A DNA stretch of 64,000 bases, from NCBI GenBank assembly GCA_002753185.1, contig PDZX01000006.1, positions 1 to 64,000 on the forward strand, read 5' to 3'. The translations under genes were made by a program, and so were the position numbers. The DNA is from Magnetococcales bacterium WMHbin3. GTDB taxonomy: Bacteria; Pseudomonadota; Magnetococcia; Magnetococcales; Magnetaquicoccaceae. Shown piece by piece: positions 42,864 to 50,305 of this stretch. The notes under the pieces were generated by a model. It saw only the letters and a list, made by a program, of their open reading frames with translations, did no database searches and had not been told where the DNA came from. The first letter of the stretch is position 1. Each line of letters opens with the position of its first letter.

Positions 42864-43154
42864 ATGATCAGAACGATTGCATCATTGCTGTTTGCCTTCC
42901 TGGTGTTGGGCGTCGCGGAACCGGCCAGCGCGCGTGACGACGGGTGGGGAGGTTACGATGGTTATTCCAACAGGGGATACCGGAAACATCACCATCGGAA
43001 GCGGACATACAGTTATGGGGAGGCGTTGTATTTGTTTCGTAAATACAACCCTTGCCCGTCAACCGGCAGGAGTCATGGCCGTTGTCCGGGGTATGTGATC
43101 GTCAAGAGTGGCAAGAACAACCGGCCGTCCAATTTCTACTGGGAGCACAGATGA
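42864..43154 (+). CDS. Small exported His/Tyr-rich protein
   Basis: Unrecognised. 96 residues: signal peptide MIRTIASLLFAFLVLGVAEPASA, then a Gly/Tyr/His/Arg-rich stretch (YRKHHHRKRTYSYG) and a Cys-containing end (NPCPSTGRSHGRCPGYVIVKSG). GGAG six bases before the ATG at 42864 decides the start over 42846. The His-rich segment could bind metal. Probably co-expressed with the two upstream exported proteins. Confidence 0.6.
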   Translation: MIRTIASLLFAFLVLGVAEPASARDDGWGGYDGYSNRGYRKHHHRKRTYSYGEALYLFRKYNPCPSTGRSHGRCPGYVIVKSGKNNRPSNFYWEHR

Positions 43155-43399
43155 CCCCCCGGTAAAACGCGTAACACCGACCAACCAAATATATTCTACA
43201 CAATCGTGTTCGAAATAAATTCAAACAATTTCAATCAGATATTCTATAACAGTTATTAATAATCAAAAAAAATATAATCATAAATATTTGATTGACTTCA
43301 TGCGGAAAAATATGATAATCTTGCCTTTCTGGCAGAAGAATGAAATGTGACAGATTTTTACTGAAACCGCTTCATTGTTGCAACAACAGGAGAGCAATC
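43155..43399. other. AT-rich spacer before the NTPase-EAL gene
   Basis: About 245 bases, strongly AT-rich from ~43185, with no gene. It marks the left edge of an AT-rich block that continues through the next gene to ~46400 and stops abruptly at the GC-rich TerD-FtsK gene. Confidence 0.5.
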
Positions 43400-46300
43400 A
43401 TGTCTCAATATCAAGAATTTATTAACAATCTTTCATACAACCCACATTTTGACTCAAGAAAAAATGAAAACAATCTTGAGTCGATTGCATTATATGCCAT
43501 TAGAGAACTGATCAGGCCTTTTCATGGCTTGTTGGATCTTTCCCCGCAACATTCCGCCAACATTGATATCTTTCGCGACATTTTTATCCCGCACGACCAA
43601 ATCTCAAGCCAAGCAAGAAAAGAAGCATTAAAGATTTTCAAAAATGAAAAATATAATAATAATGATTCGGATGATTGTTTTGATCAGTATTTGGTCAAGG
43701 AGATGAATGCGGAACTTATGCATCATGGTGCAATCGATCTTGAACGAGACATACGTCAATCGATGAAGCATGAATATGTCGCTCCCCAATTATATTTTAT
43801 CTTGGGTTGCCCAGGGGTTGGCAAGAGCAGTATGTTGCGATATTTCCAAGAATTGATAAACAACAACCCAAAGATAAATGATTTATATTTAAAATCATCA
43901 TCATCTAGCTTCAATGTCGGCGTGGCGACAGCACAATCACCGATCAAACAAATGTTGGAAGCAATTGAAAACAGCCTCCAATTGCCAGTTGACGCCAATG
44001 CGGACATCTCTGCGCGGATGCGCAGTATTGTGAGTTGCTGCAATAATAACATTATCATGCATACAGTTGACAATCTTGACAATATCCATGATCCAAAGGA
44101 AGTTCTCGATATTGTCAAAGACGCCATGTACCTTCATGAACAATTCAAAAGCTTACAAAATCATCATTCCAACCATATCAAGAAAGGAACAACAATAATA
44201 ATTATTGCAATGAGAAAAACATCATTTCAGCAGCTATCGCTTACCGGAATTCTGGAAAGAGAACCTAGTAAAAAATTCATACTGACGCCAGCGCCTTTAG
44301 CATTAATTCTTAAGAAAAGATTTGACATGATTGAAGAGGCTATTGATCGAATGAGGGTCAACTCAAAACCAAAAATAATAAGAATAGGCATCGACGATAC
44401 CTATAACGAATCAATACCGACCCTGTCAGATGACGAAGTGCCTTATGAGTTCAACATGGTTGGCGTTGTCAGGGGTAAATTTTACAATATTACAGTATCG
44501 CAAAAAAATGCTGTTGACTTTTTTATCAGCATACTTGCAGCAATGAACAGTCAAGCTCTCGCCTTTTTCCGCCATCTTTGTGGAGGCAACCTGAGAACCC
44601 AATTACAACTCTTCCTGCGTCTTTTTACCGACATCCCAATCAGTCGCACACAAACAATCAGAAATATTATATATAGCATCCTTGAATTTGAACAAACCAC
44701 TTTAAATAATCGAAACAGACTGACGATTGGTATTCATCACATTGCACAAGCTTTACAAGGTCTATCAAGAAACGCTCTTGGTGTTAATGATTTCTTTTGC
44801 TGGGAAACCCTGTTTGAAAATTCTCCTTATGCATTATTTGCCCATATCGAAAGACGAAAATGGTGGAATGAAAATAAAGGGTGGTGGCATTATTTGATAA
44901 AAATTCGCCTTCTACAATATTTGAATGCATCTCCGAAAGGGATGGCCGTCTATAAAATAGTAGAGCAATTTGAGCGGCTCGGTTACCCACAGCAATCGAT
45001 CGTTGACGCATTGAAGAGCTTCTCAAATTATCGACTGATCAATACGGATTTCGCATATACGCCACTTATACGCCACGACTCTGAACAAAAAATTATTCTC
45101 ATGCCTTCTGGATTGTTCTTTTTAAAGAATCTTTTCCACCAATTTGGCTTCTGTAGATGGGCTTTCTCTTTTGCCCCATCCCATTTTACTAACAAAGAAT
45201 ACAGCAACGAATTGTTATACCCTATTGCTTTTTTAAAAATCATTAGAAACGCCGAGGCGATAGAAACACAAATCGCGAGCCAGGATCGTAACGTGCTGGA
45301 TTTCTTGAACAGCGTCCGAGGAGAGCATACAATCTGGGAATCATTGCAGAAATCATTTTTAAAAACCCTCACTCAAATAAAAAGATCTGTAGAGAGACGA
45401 GCTGGTGATGAATTGGAGGTTACAAACACAAAATACATTGTTGAGGCAATTTCGGAGTGCCAATCGCTAAGCGATACCGATACTATTATGCTTGAAGAAA
45501 ATGAATTAAAATCAAAGGTAAAAAAATTACCCGATTGTTGCAAACAATGTATTGACTCAATTTGCTGCTCAACATTACCTGAAATGCATGTACATCCTTA
45601 TACTAAATTTCCATGGCGATTGGAACCGATTGTCAAACTCATACCAAATCAACCACCAAAAACTGTTGGAGCTGAGCTGTTTTATATGCAGTACCATATA
45701 ACCCCATGGATAAATCATACCACATCAACATGCCATGACTTTTGTTCGTCACGCTCACAATATGGATGCTCCGCAGGCGACCTCTTTCGCATGATGCGTC
45801 AATTTACCCAGTCTTGTCCAAAATTTGCTGACAGAGTCTTTTTGCATCATCTCATGCAATATGCAGAACAACTTAGACTAAAAAATAGTCTTGAATTTGT
45901 CAGCATTAATATATCATCAGAATTATTTGAAGAGACGGATTTGTTAGACTGTAGTTTGTTGTCCCATTACACGGAAAATTGGAAAGTGATGATAGAATTG
46001 CCAGAAAGAGCAATCAACATTACCGCGTACGTGAAATCCATCAACAAATTATGCAATAATCCAAGTTTTGCACATAAAGTTCTGCTTGATGACTATCTGT
46101 CATCCGGAAATGCGGCAGCGTTACCAACCAACTCGCACCGTAAACATTGTATACTGGGCGAAAAGGTTGACTACGAAACATTTCAGAGACTCTTTAAGGA
46201 AAAATGTCTACAATCATATCTAAGCGAGAGAATACAAAATCTAACATCGTCATCACAAATCGTCATTGTCGAGGGAATCGCGCACCTGGATCATATGCAA

Positions 46301-46402
46301 TTCCTGCAAAAAATTGTTGACCAATCCAATGCCACGCAAAGTCCAATCTTAAATCTTCACATTCAAGGCCACATGCTGCAGATATTAAACCCTCAACTGT
46401 AA
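43400..46402 (+). CDS. P-loop NTPase fused to a divergent EAL-like domain
   Basis: A 1000-residue AT-rich gene. Start at MSQYQEFINN follows GGAGAG; an upstream ATG at 43340 lacks one. An N-terminal region (1-125) precedes an NTPase with Walker A GCPGVGKS (136-143), a Walker B-like IIMHTVDNLD and a following IIIIAMRKTSF strand, then a winged-helix-like part (YLNASPKGMAVYKIVEQF) as in STAND/Orc-type ATPases. Residues ~755-1000 align in order with EAL phosphodiesterases: LFYMQYHI, SINIS (Asn837), IELPE (Glu866), LLDDYLSSGN (Asp897-Asp898), EKVD (Lys922), VIVEGIAH (Glu958) and HIQGH (Gln989). The EAL triplet itself appears as DFC near 780. My reading of this domain is by motif only. No homologue is known to me. 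Confidence 0.7.
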   Translation: MSQYQEFINNLSYNPHFDSRKNENNLESIALYAIRELIRPFHGLLDLSPQHSANIDIFRDIFIPHDQISSQARKEALKIFKNEKYNNNDSDDCFDQYLVKEMNAELMHHGAIDLERDIRQSMKHEYVAPQLYFILGCPGVGKSSMLRYFQELINNNPKINDLYLKSSSSSFNVGVATAQSPIKQMLEAIENSLQLPVDANADISARMRSIVSCCNNNIIMHTVDNLDNIHDPKEVLDIVKDAMYLHEQFKSLQNHHSNHIKKGTTIIIIAMRKTSFQQLSLTGILEREPSKKFILTPAPLALILKKRFDMIEEAIDRMRVNSKPKIIRIGIDDTYNESIPTLSDDEVPYEFNMVGVVRGKFYNITVSQKNAVDFFISILAAMNSQALAFFRHLCGGNLRTQLQLFLRLFTDIPISRTQTIRNIIYSILEFEQTTLNNRNRLTIGIHHIAQALQGLSRNALGVNDFFCWETLFENSPYALFAHIERRKWWNENKGWWHYLIKIRLLQYLNASPKGMAVYKIVEQFERLGYPQQSIVDALKSFSNYRLINTDFAYTPLIRHDSEQKIILMPSGLFFLKNLFHQFGFCRWAFSFAPSHFTNKEYSNELLYPIAFLKIIRNAEAIETQIASQDRNVLDFLNSVRGEHTIWESLQKSFLKTLTQIKRSVERRAGDELEVTNTKYIVEAISECQSLSDTDTIMLEENELKSKVKKLPDCCKQCIDSICCSTLPEMHVHPYTKFPWRLEPIVKLIPNQPPKTVGAELFYMQYHITPWINHTTSTCHDFCSSRSQYGCSAGDLFRMMRQFTQSCPKFADRVFLHHLMQYAEQLRLKNSLEFVSINISSELFEETDLLDCSLLSHYTENWKVMIELPERAINITAYVKSINKLCNNPSFAHKVLLDDYLSSGNAAALPTNSHRKHCILGEKVDYETFQRLFKEKCLQSYLSERIQNLTSSSQIVIVEGIAHLDHMQFLQKIVDQSNATQSPILNLHIQGHMLQILNPQL

Positions 46403-46419
46403 ATCGAAATTGGCGCAGA

Positions 46420-48141
46420 TTAAAAGGTATTGGCCAACCCCGCCATCAACCCCGCATCCGGGGCATAGGGGACGGTGGCGCGCAGGTAGCGCAGGATGGC
46501 CATGACGTTGCCATCGCTCACCATGGGGGCCTGAATCCGCCGCAAGGGTTGGCCGGGGGCGATGAAGAGGCCGTCGCCCGCGCCCAGCAGGTTCTCGGCG
46601 CCACCTTCGTCCAGGATGATGCGGGCGTCGGTCTTCGAGGTCACCTTGAAGGCCAACCGCGCCGGAATGTTGGATTTTATCAATCCCGTCAACACATCCC
46701 GTGAGGGACGCTGGGTGGCCAGAATCAGGTGCAGGCCAGCCGCCCTGCCCATCTGCGCCAGACGGGCCAAAGGCTCCTCGATCCCCTTGCCGCTTTGCAA
46801 CATCAAGTCCGCCAGCTCGTCCACCACCACGACCAACAACGGCGGAACCGGCGGATGGCCAGCGGGCAACCCCCGCCAACCCTCCAGATTGCGCACCCCA
46901 ATATCCCGCATGCGCTGATAACGGCGCTCCATCTCCCCGGTCAGCCAATGCAGGGCCGCAACCGCCTGACGCGCCTCGGTGATCACGGGAGCCAGCAGAT
47001 GGGGGGCGTTGTCGTACAGGGAGAACTCACTGCGCTTGGGATCCACCAACACCAGCCGCACCGCCTCCACCGGATTGCGCAACATCACTCCGCACATGAT
47101 CCCGTGCAACGCCACCGACTTGCCCGAACGGGTGGTCCCGGCCACCAGCAAATGGGGCAGCTGCTCCAAATCGGCGGCCACCGGACCCCCCCGCGCATCC
47201 ACCCCCAAGGGCAACAGCAACGGATTGCGCTGCTCCCGCACCGCCTCCAGAATGTGCCGCAATGGCACCATGCCACGCCTGGGGTTGGGAATCTCGATGC
47301 CGATCACCCCATGATCGAATATGGGATCGATGCGCAAGCCGGGACTCGCCATGGCCAGGGCCAGATCCGGCTCCAGCCCGACCACCCGCGACAGCTTCAC
47401 CCCAGGGGCCGGATCCAGGGCGTAGGTGGTCACCACCGGGCCGGGATCGTGCCCCACGATCTCGCCCTTGACCTTGAACTCCCCCAATGTCCGCTCGATG
47501 GCCGCGATCTGCGCCTCGTGGCGCGCGGCATCTGCCTCTGGCATGGGGGCGTCATCCAGGGGCAACAACGACAGCGGCGGCAGCGGTGAGGTCACGCTCC
47601 CGCTCCCCTCTCCCGCCGCCACCCCGAAATGGTTGCAAATCGCATCCAGGCCCCCGGCGAACCCCTGGCCGACCGCGCAAACGCGCCAGCTCTCATCCTT
47701 GCGGTAGAACTCCAGCAGCATCAGTCCCTTTTCGTCGGCGAACATCCCGCCTCGCATGACGAAGCGCCCGGTTTCCCTGCCCCCTTGCAACAGCCGGGCT
47801 GTCCCCTCCCCCATGACGGAAAACGCCCCTTCCCCATCGAGGGTGGCCACCAGGACCAGCCGGCTGATTGCCGCAGGCAGGGCGTTCAGGCGGAATTCGA
47901 ACCCCGCATCCCCTTCCGCCGTGACCGCCAGGGCGACCCCGCCACACGGGGTGGCAGGCTGATTGAAAAAGGTGACATAGCGGTCGTCCGTCGCCCGGCC
48001 CGCCCCATCCAGTCCGAAGCAGGCGCAATCCACCGTCACGCCCGCCGGCATGCCCAGGCGCAGGCCGGCCACGAACGGGCGTTGCGGATCCACCAGGTGT
48101 ATCAATTCTTGACGCTGACCGCGTTGTATTTCCATGTCCAT
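46420..48141 (-). CDS. TerD domain fused to an FtsK/SpoIIIE-type ATPase
   Basis: 573 residues. Residues ~1-185 form a TerD domain, the calcium-binding-type fold of tellurite/stress proteins (FVAGLRLGMPAGVTVDC, FNQPATP, FRLNALP, LVLVATLDGEG, GMFADEKGLMLLEFYRKD). After a Pro-rich linker comes an FtsK motor: Walker A GTTRSGKSVALH, DPKRSEFSLYD, Walker B LLVVVVDELADLM, ILATQRPSRDVLTGLIKSNIPAR and GGAENLLGAGDGLF. No membrane anchor and no gamma DNA-reading domain, so it is soluble and distinct from the cell-division FtsK. An in-frame TTG at 48165 is possible; I chose the ATG at 48141. Confidence 0.85.
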   Translation of the reverse strand: MDMEIQRGQRQELIHLVDPQRPFVAGLRLGMPAGVTVDCACFGLDGAGRATDDRYVTFFNQPATPCGGVALAVTAEGDAGFEFRLNALPAAISRLVLVATLDGEGAFSVMGEGTARLLQGGRETGRFVMRGGMFADEKGLMLLEFYRKDESWRVCAVGQGFAGGLDAICNHFGVAAGEGSGSVTSPLPPLSLLPLDDAPMPEADAARHEAQIAAIERTLGEFKVKGEIVGHDPGPVVTTYALDPAPGVKLSRVVGLEPDLALAMASPGLRIDPIFDHGVIGIEIPNPRRGMVPLRHILEAVREQRNPLLLPLGVDARGGPVAADLEQLPHLLVAGTTRSGKSVALHGIMCGVMLRNPVEAVRLVLVDPKRSEFSLYDNAPHLLAPVITEARQAVAALHWLTGEMERRYQRMRDIGVRNLEGWRGLPAGHPPVPPLLVVVVDELADLMLQSGKGIEEPLARLAQMGRAAGLHLILATQRPSRDVLTGLIKSNIPARLAFKVTSKTDARIILDEGGAENLLGAGDGLFIAPGQPLRRIQAPMVSDGNVMAILRYLRATVPYAPDAGLMAGLANTF

Positions 48142-48266
48142 GTGCCCGTATCCAGGAGGTCGCAAGGTATTGGCTTCCTTGACGTGTCATTTTTCCACCA
48201 TTTTCGCATTCGCCAGCAAAGATGTCAATGTTCTGTTTTTATTGCAAAAATAACATTTTGTCGATT

Positions 48267-48283
48267 ATTGCAATATTGGCAAT
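48267..48283. promoter_or_regulatory. Inverted repeat between divergent genes (possible operator)
   Basis: ATTGC-AATATTG-GCAAT, a 17-base near-perfect palindrome centred on AATATT, in the AT-rich gap between the TerD-FtsK gene and the small-ORF unit. Placement suits a shared operator; no regulator is identified. Confidence 0.3.
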
Positions 48284-48355
48284 CAAATTGCTTGAACATC
48301 ATGCGTCGGTTTTGAACCCATTTGACGCGGACAAGGAAACAAAGGAGTGAATTCA

Positions 48356-48547
48356 TTGGAACCAACGGGTGATAAGGAGCTGTACGCAAAACTGCTGGCC
48401 GATTTGTCCGAGTCGGATCTCCTGGCCCTCACAGCCGGAGAACAGCGGGAGGGATGGGACCTCCCGGTCATGGTGTTCTGGGGATTCTCCGCGTCGAGCC
48501 TGATTCTTTCCACTTTACTGGCCCTGGAACTGTGGGCCGGATTCTAA
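48356..48547 (+). CDS. Small putative membrane protein
   Basis: 63 residues from a TTG at 48356 that stands 8 bases after AAAGGAG (a GTG at 48347 overlaps that element). Acidic N-terminal half (DKELYAKLLADLSESDLLAL) followed by a hydrophobic segment (VMVFWGFSASSLILSTLLALELWAGF) reaching the end, so likely an inner-membrane peptide. Unrecognised. First of three close small ORFs. Confidence 0.5.
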   Translation: MEPTGDKELYAKLLADLSESDLLALTAGEQREGWDLPVMVFWGFSASSLILSTLLALELWAGF

Positions 48548-48567
48548 TAAATAAGGAGCATACTGAC

Positions 48568-48780
48568 ATGACGACCATTGAAATGCGCAATATCGACAGG
48601 AACCGCCACGGCAACGGCCTGATCGCGCGCGGCTATGTCCGGCAGCCGATTGGCGCCTCCGCCCTCACCGAATCCTCCATCCGCGGCTGGTCGTATGGCC
48701 TGGGACGCGGCCTTTCCGGCGTCAAGGCCGAAGGGACCACCTGGAGCCGCTTCGTGAGCCAGGAAGGAGGTGCGCAATGA
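48568..48780 (+). CDS. Small hypothetical protein
   Basis: 70 residues beginning MTTIEMRNIDRNRHGNGLIARGY, preceded by AAGGAGCATACTGAC. Gly/Arg/Ser-rich, basic, no membrane segment, no family match. Located 20 bases after the previous ORF; its last codons contain AAGGAGGTG, which is the ribosome-binding site of the next ORF. Confidence 0.5.
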   Translation: MTTIEMRNIDRNRHGNGLIARGYVRQPIGASALTESSIRGWSYGLGRGLSGVKAEGTTWSRFVSQEGGAQ

Positions 48781-48938
48781 TGTTCCAATCCACCCCGGCC
48801 AACGATCCGCTCTTTCCCAAGGGTGGCAAATGCCTGCGCCCCTCCGCCTGGATCATCCGGCACCCCCCTGCCGGGTTTGAGACGCCCGCATCGCTTCGGC
48901 AACCAGAAAAGCGATATCCAGACTCTGCGCCGCGTTGA
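48777..48938 (+). CDS. Very small ORF with consensus Shine-Dalgarno, antisense to DAHP synthase 3' end
   Basis: A 53-residue ORF (begins MMFQSTPAND, ends DSAPR). Its ATG stands five bases after a full AAGGAGGT and overlaps the previous stop (ATGA), which is why I list it. Against it: the C-terminal half runs antisense over the end of the DAHP synthase gene (from 48853), and the product has no recognisable features (FPKGGKCLRPSAW is the only compact motif). Confidence 0.4.
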   Translation: MMFQSTPANDPLFPKGGKCLRPSAWIIRHPPAGFETPASLRQPEKRYPDSAPR

Positions 48939-50223
48939 GGCGCGGATCGCAGGTGGTCTCGTAACGGTCCGCCAGATGCTCCTCCCGAATGTCGTGGGAA
49001 CCCCCCACGCATTCGGTGACATCGTCCCCGGTCAATTCGAAATGCACCCCTCCGGGCCAGACCCCCTCGGCCTGGAGGATGGCGAAAAAGTGCCGCAATT
49101 CGGTCATGATCTCGTCCAGATGACGGGTCTTGAGTCCGGAAGGGGCACTGTACGTGTTGCCGTGCATGGGGTCACAGCTCCAGACCACCTGGCGCCCCTC
49201 CTTGTGCATCCCCCGCAACAGATCCGGCAGCACCCGGCCAATCTGATTGTGACCAAAACGGCCGATCAAGGTCAGACGGCCCGGCTCGTTCTTTGGATTG
49301 AGCAGGTCGCACAGCCGCAAAATCTCGTCCGGGGTGACGGTGTGACCGATCTTCACCCCCAGCGGATTCTCGACCCCACGCAGGAATTCCACATGCGCCC
49401 CGTCCGTTTGCCGGGTGCGCTCCCCGATCCAGATCATGTGCGCCGAACAGTCGTACCAACCCCCGGTGATGGAGTCCTGGCGTGTGAGGGCGCTTTCGTA
49501 TTCCAGAATCAGGGCCTCGTGACTGGTGAAATACTCGATGTCGTGCAATTGCGGCGTGTTTTTCGAATTGACGCCAATGGCCTCCATGAACTTCAGGGCG
49601 CTGGTGAGTTGATCGGCCAACAGGGCGTAACGCTGCCCCTGGGGGCTGTTGGCCACGAAATCCTGATTCCAGGTGTGCAGGCGGGTCAAGTCCGCATAGC
49701 CGCCATGGGTGAAGGCGCGCAACAGGTTGAGGGTGCTGGCGGACTGGAAATAGGCCCGCTCCAGGCGTCCGGGATCGGGTTGCCGGGCCTCTTGGGTGAA
49801 ATCGGGATCGTTGACCGACTCGCCGCGAAAGCTGGGCAGGGAGACGCCGTCGCGGGTCTCCATCGGACTGGAACGGGGCTTGGCGAATTGACCGGCGATG
49901 CGACCCACCTTGATGACCGGCTTGGAAATTCCGTGGGTGAGAATGACGGCCATTTGCAACAAGACCTTGAGTTTGTCGCGGATGGCGTTGGCCCGGAAGT
50001 CGTTGAAGGATTCGGCGCAGTCGCCGCCCTGCAGCAAAAAGGCCTCGCCCTTGGCCACCCTGGCCAGGTGGGCCTTCAGGGCGCGGACCTCGCCGGCGAA
50101 GACCAGCGGCGGATAGCCGGACAGATTGCGCCGGGTCTCGTCCAGGGCTTGGGGATCGGGCCAGTCGGGTTGCTGGAGCGCGGGGAAATTCTTCCATGAA
50201 AGGGGATGCCAAACATCGGACAC
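48853..50223 (-). CDS. aroG: Class II DAHP synthase
   Basis: Joins phosphoenolpyruvate and erythrose-4-phosphate, the first step of the shikimate pathway. The 456-residue plant/Mycobacterium-type (AroA_II) enzyme has WHPLSW...QQPDWPD near the start, LLQGGDCAESF, ILTHGISKPVIKVGRIAGQFAKPRS and VVWSCDPMHGNT, KIGHTVTPDE, GVHFELTG motifs. Start is a GTG at 50223 behind GAAGGAAA; the ATG at 50268 adds a non-family leader. Type is unrelated to E. coli AroG, so the symbol is generic. Confidence 0.93.
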   Translation of the reverse strand: MSDVWHPLSWKNFPALQQPDWPDPQALDETRRNLSGYPPLVFAGEVRALKAHLARVAKGEAFLLQGGDCAESFNDFRANAIRDKLKVLLQMAVILTHGISKPVIKVGRIAGQFAKPRSSPMETRDGVSLPSFRGESVNDPDFTQEARQPDPGRLERAYFQSASTLNLLRAFTHGGYADLTRLHTWNQDFVANSPQGQRYALLADQLTSALKFMEAIGVNSKNTPQLHDIEYFTSHEALILEYESALTRQDSITGGWYDCSAHMIWIGERTRQTDGAHVEFLRGVENPLGVKIGHTVTPDEILRLCDLLNPKNEPGRLTLIGRFGHNQIGRVLPDLLRGMHKEGRQVVWSCDPMHGNTYSAPSGLKTRHLDEIMTELRHFFAILQAEGVWPGGVHFELTGDDVTECVGGSHDIREEHLADRYETTCDPRLNAAQSLDIAFLVAEAMRASQTRQGGAG

Positions 50224-50305
50224 GGTGAGGTTTCCTTCTCTTGAGTGCGAAAAAAGTGGGTCTTGCAAACGAACGGCACCGCCATTTATACCGCACTCGC
50301 CGCCC

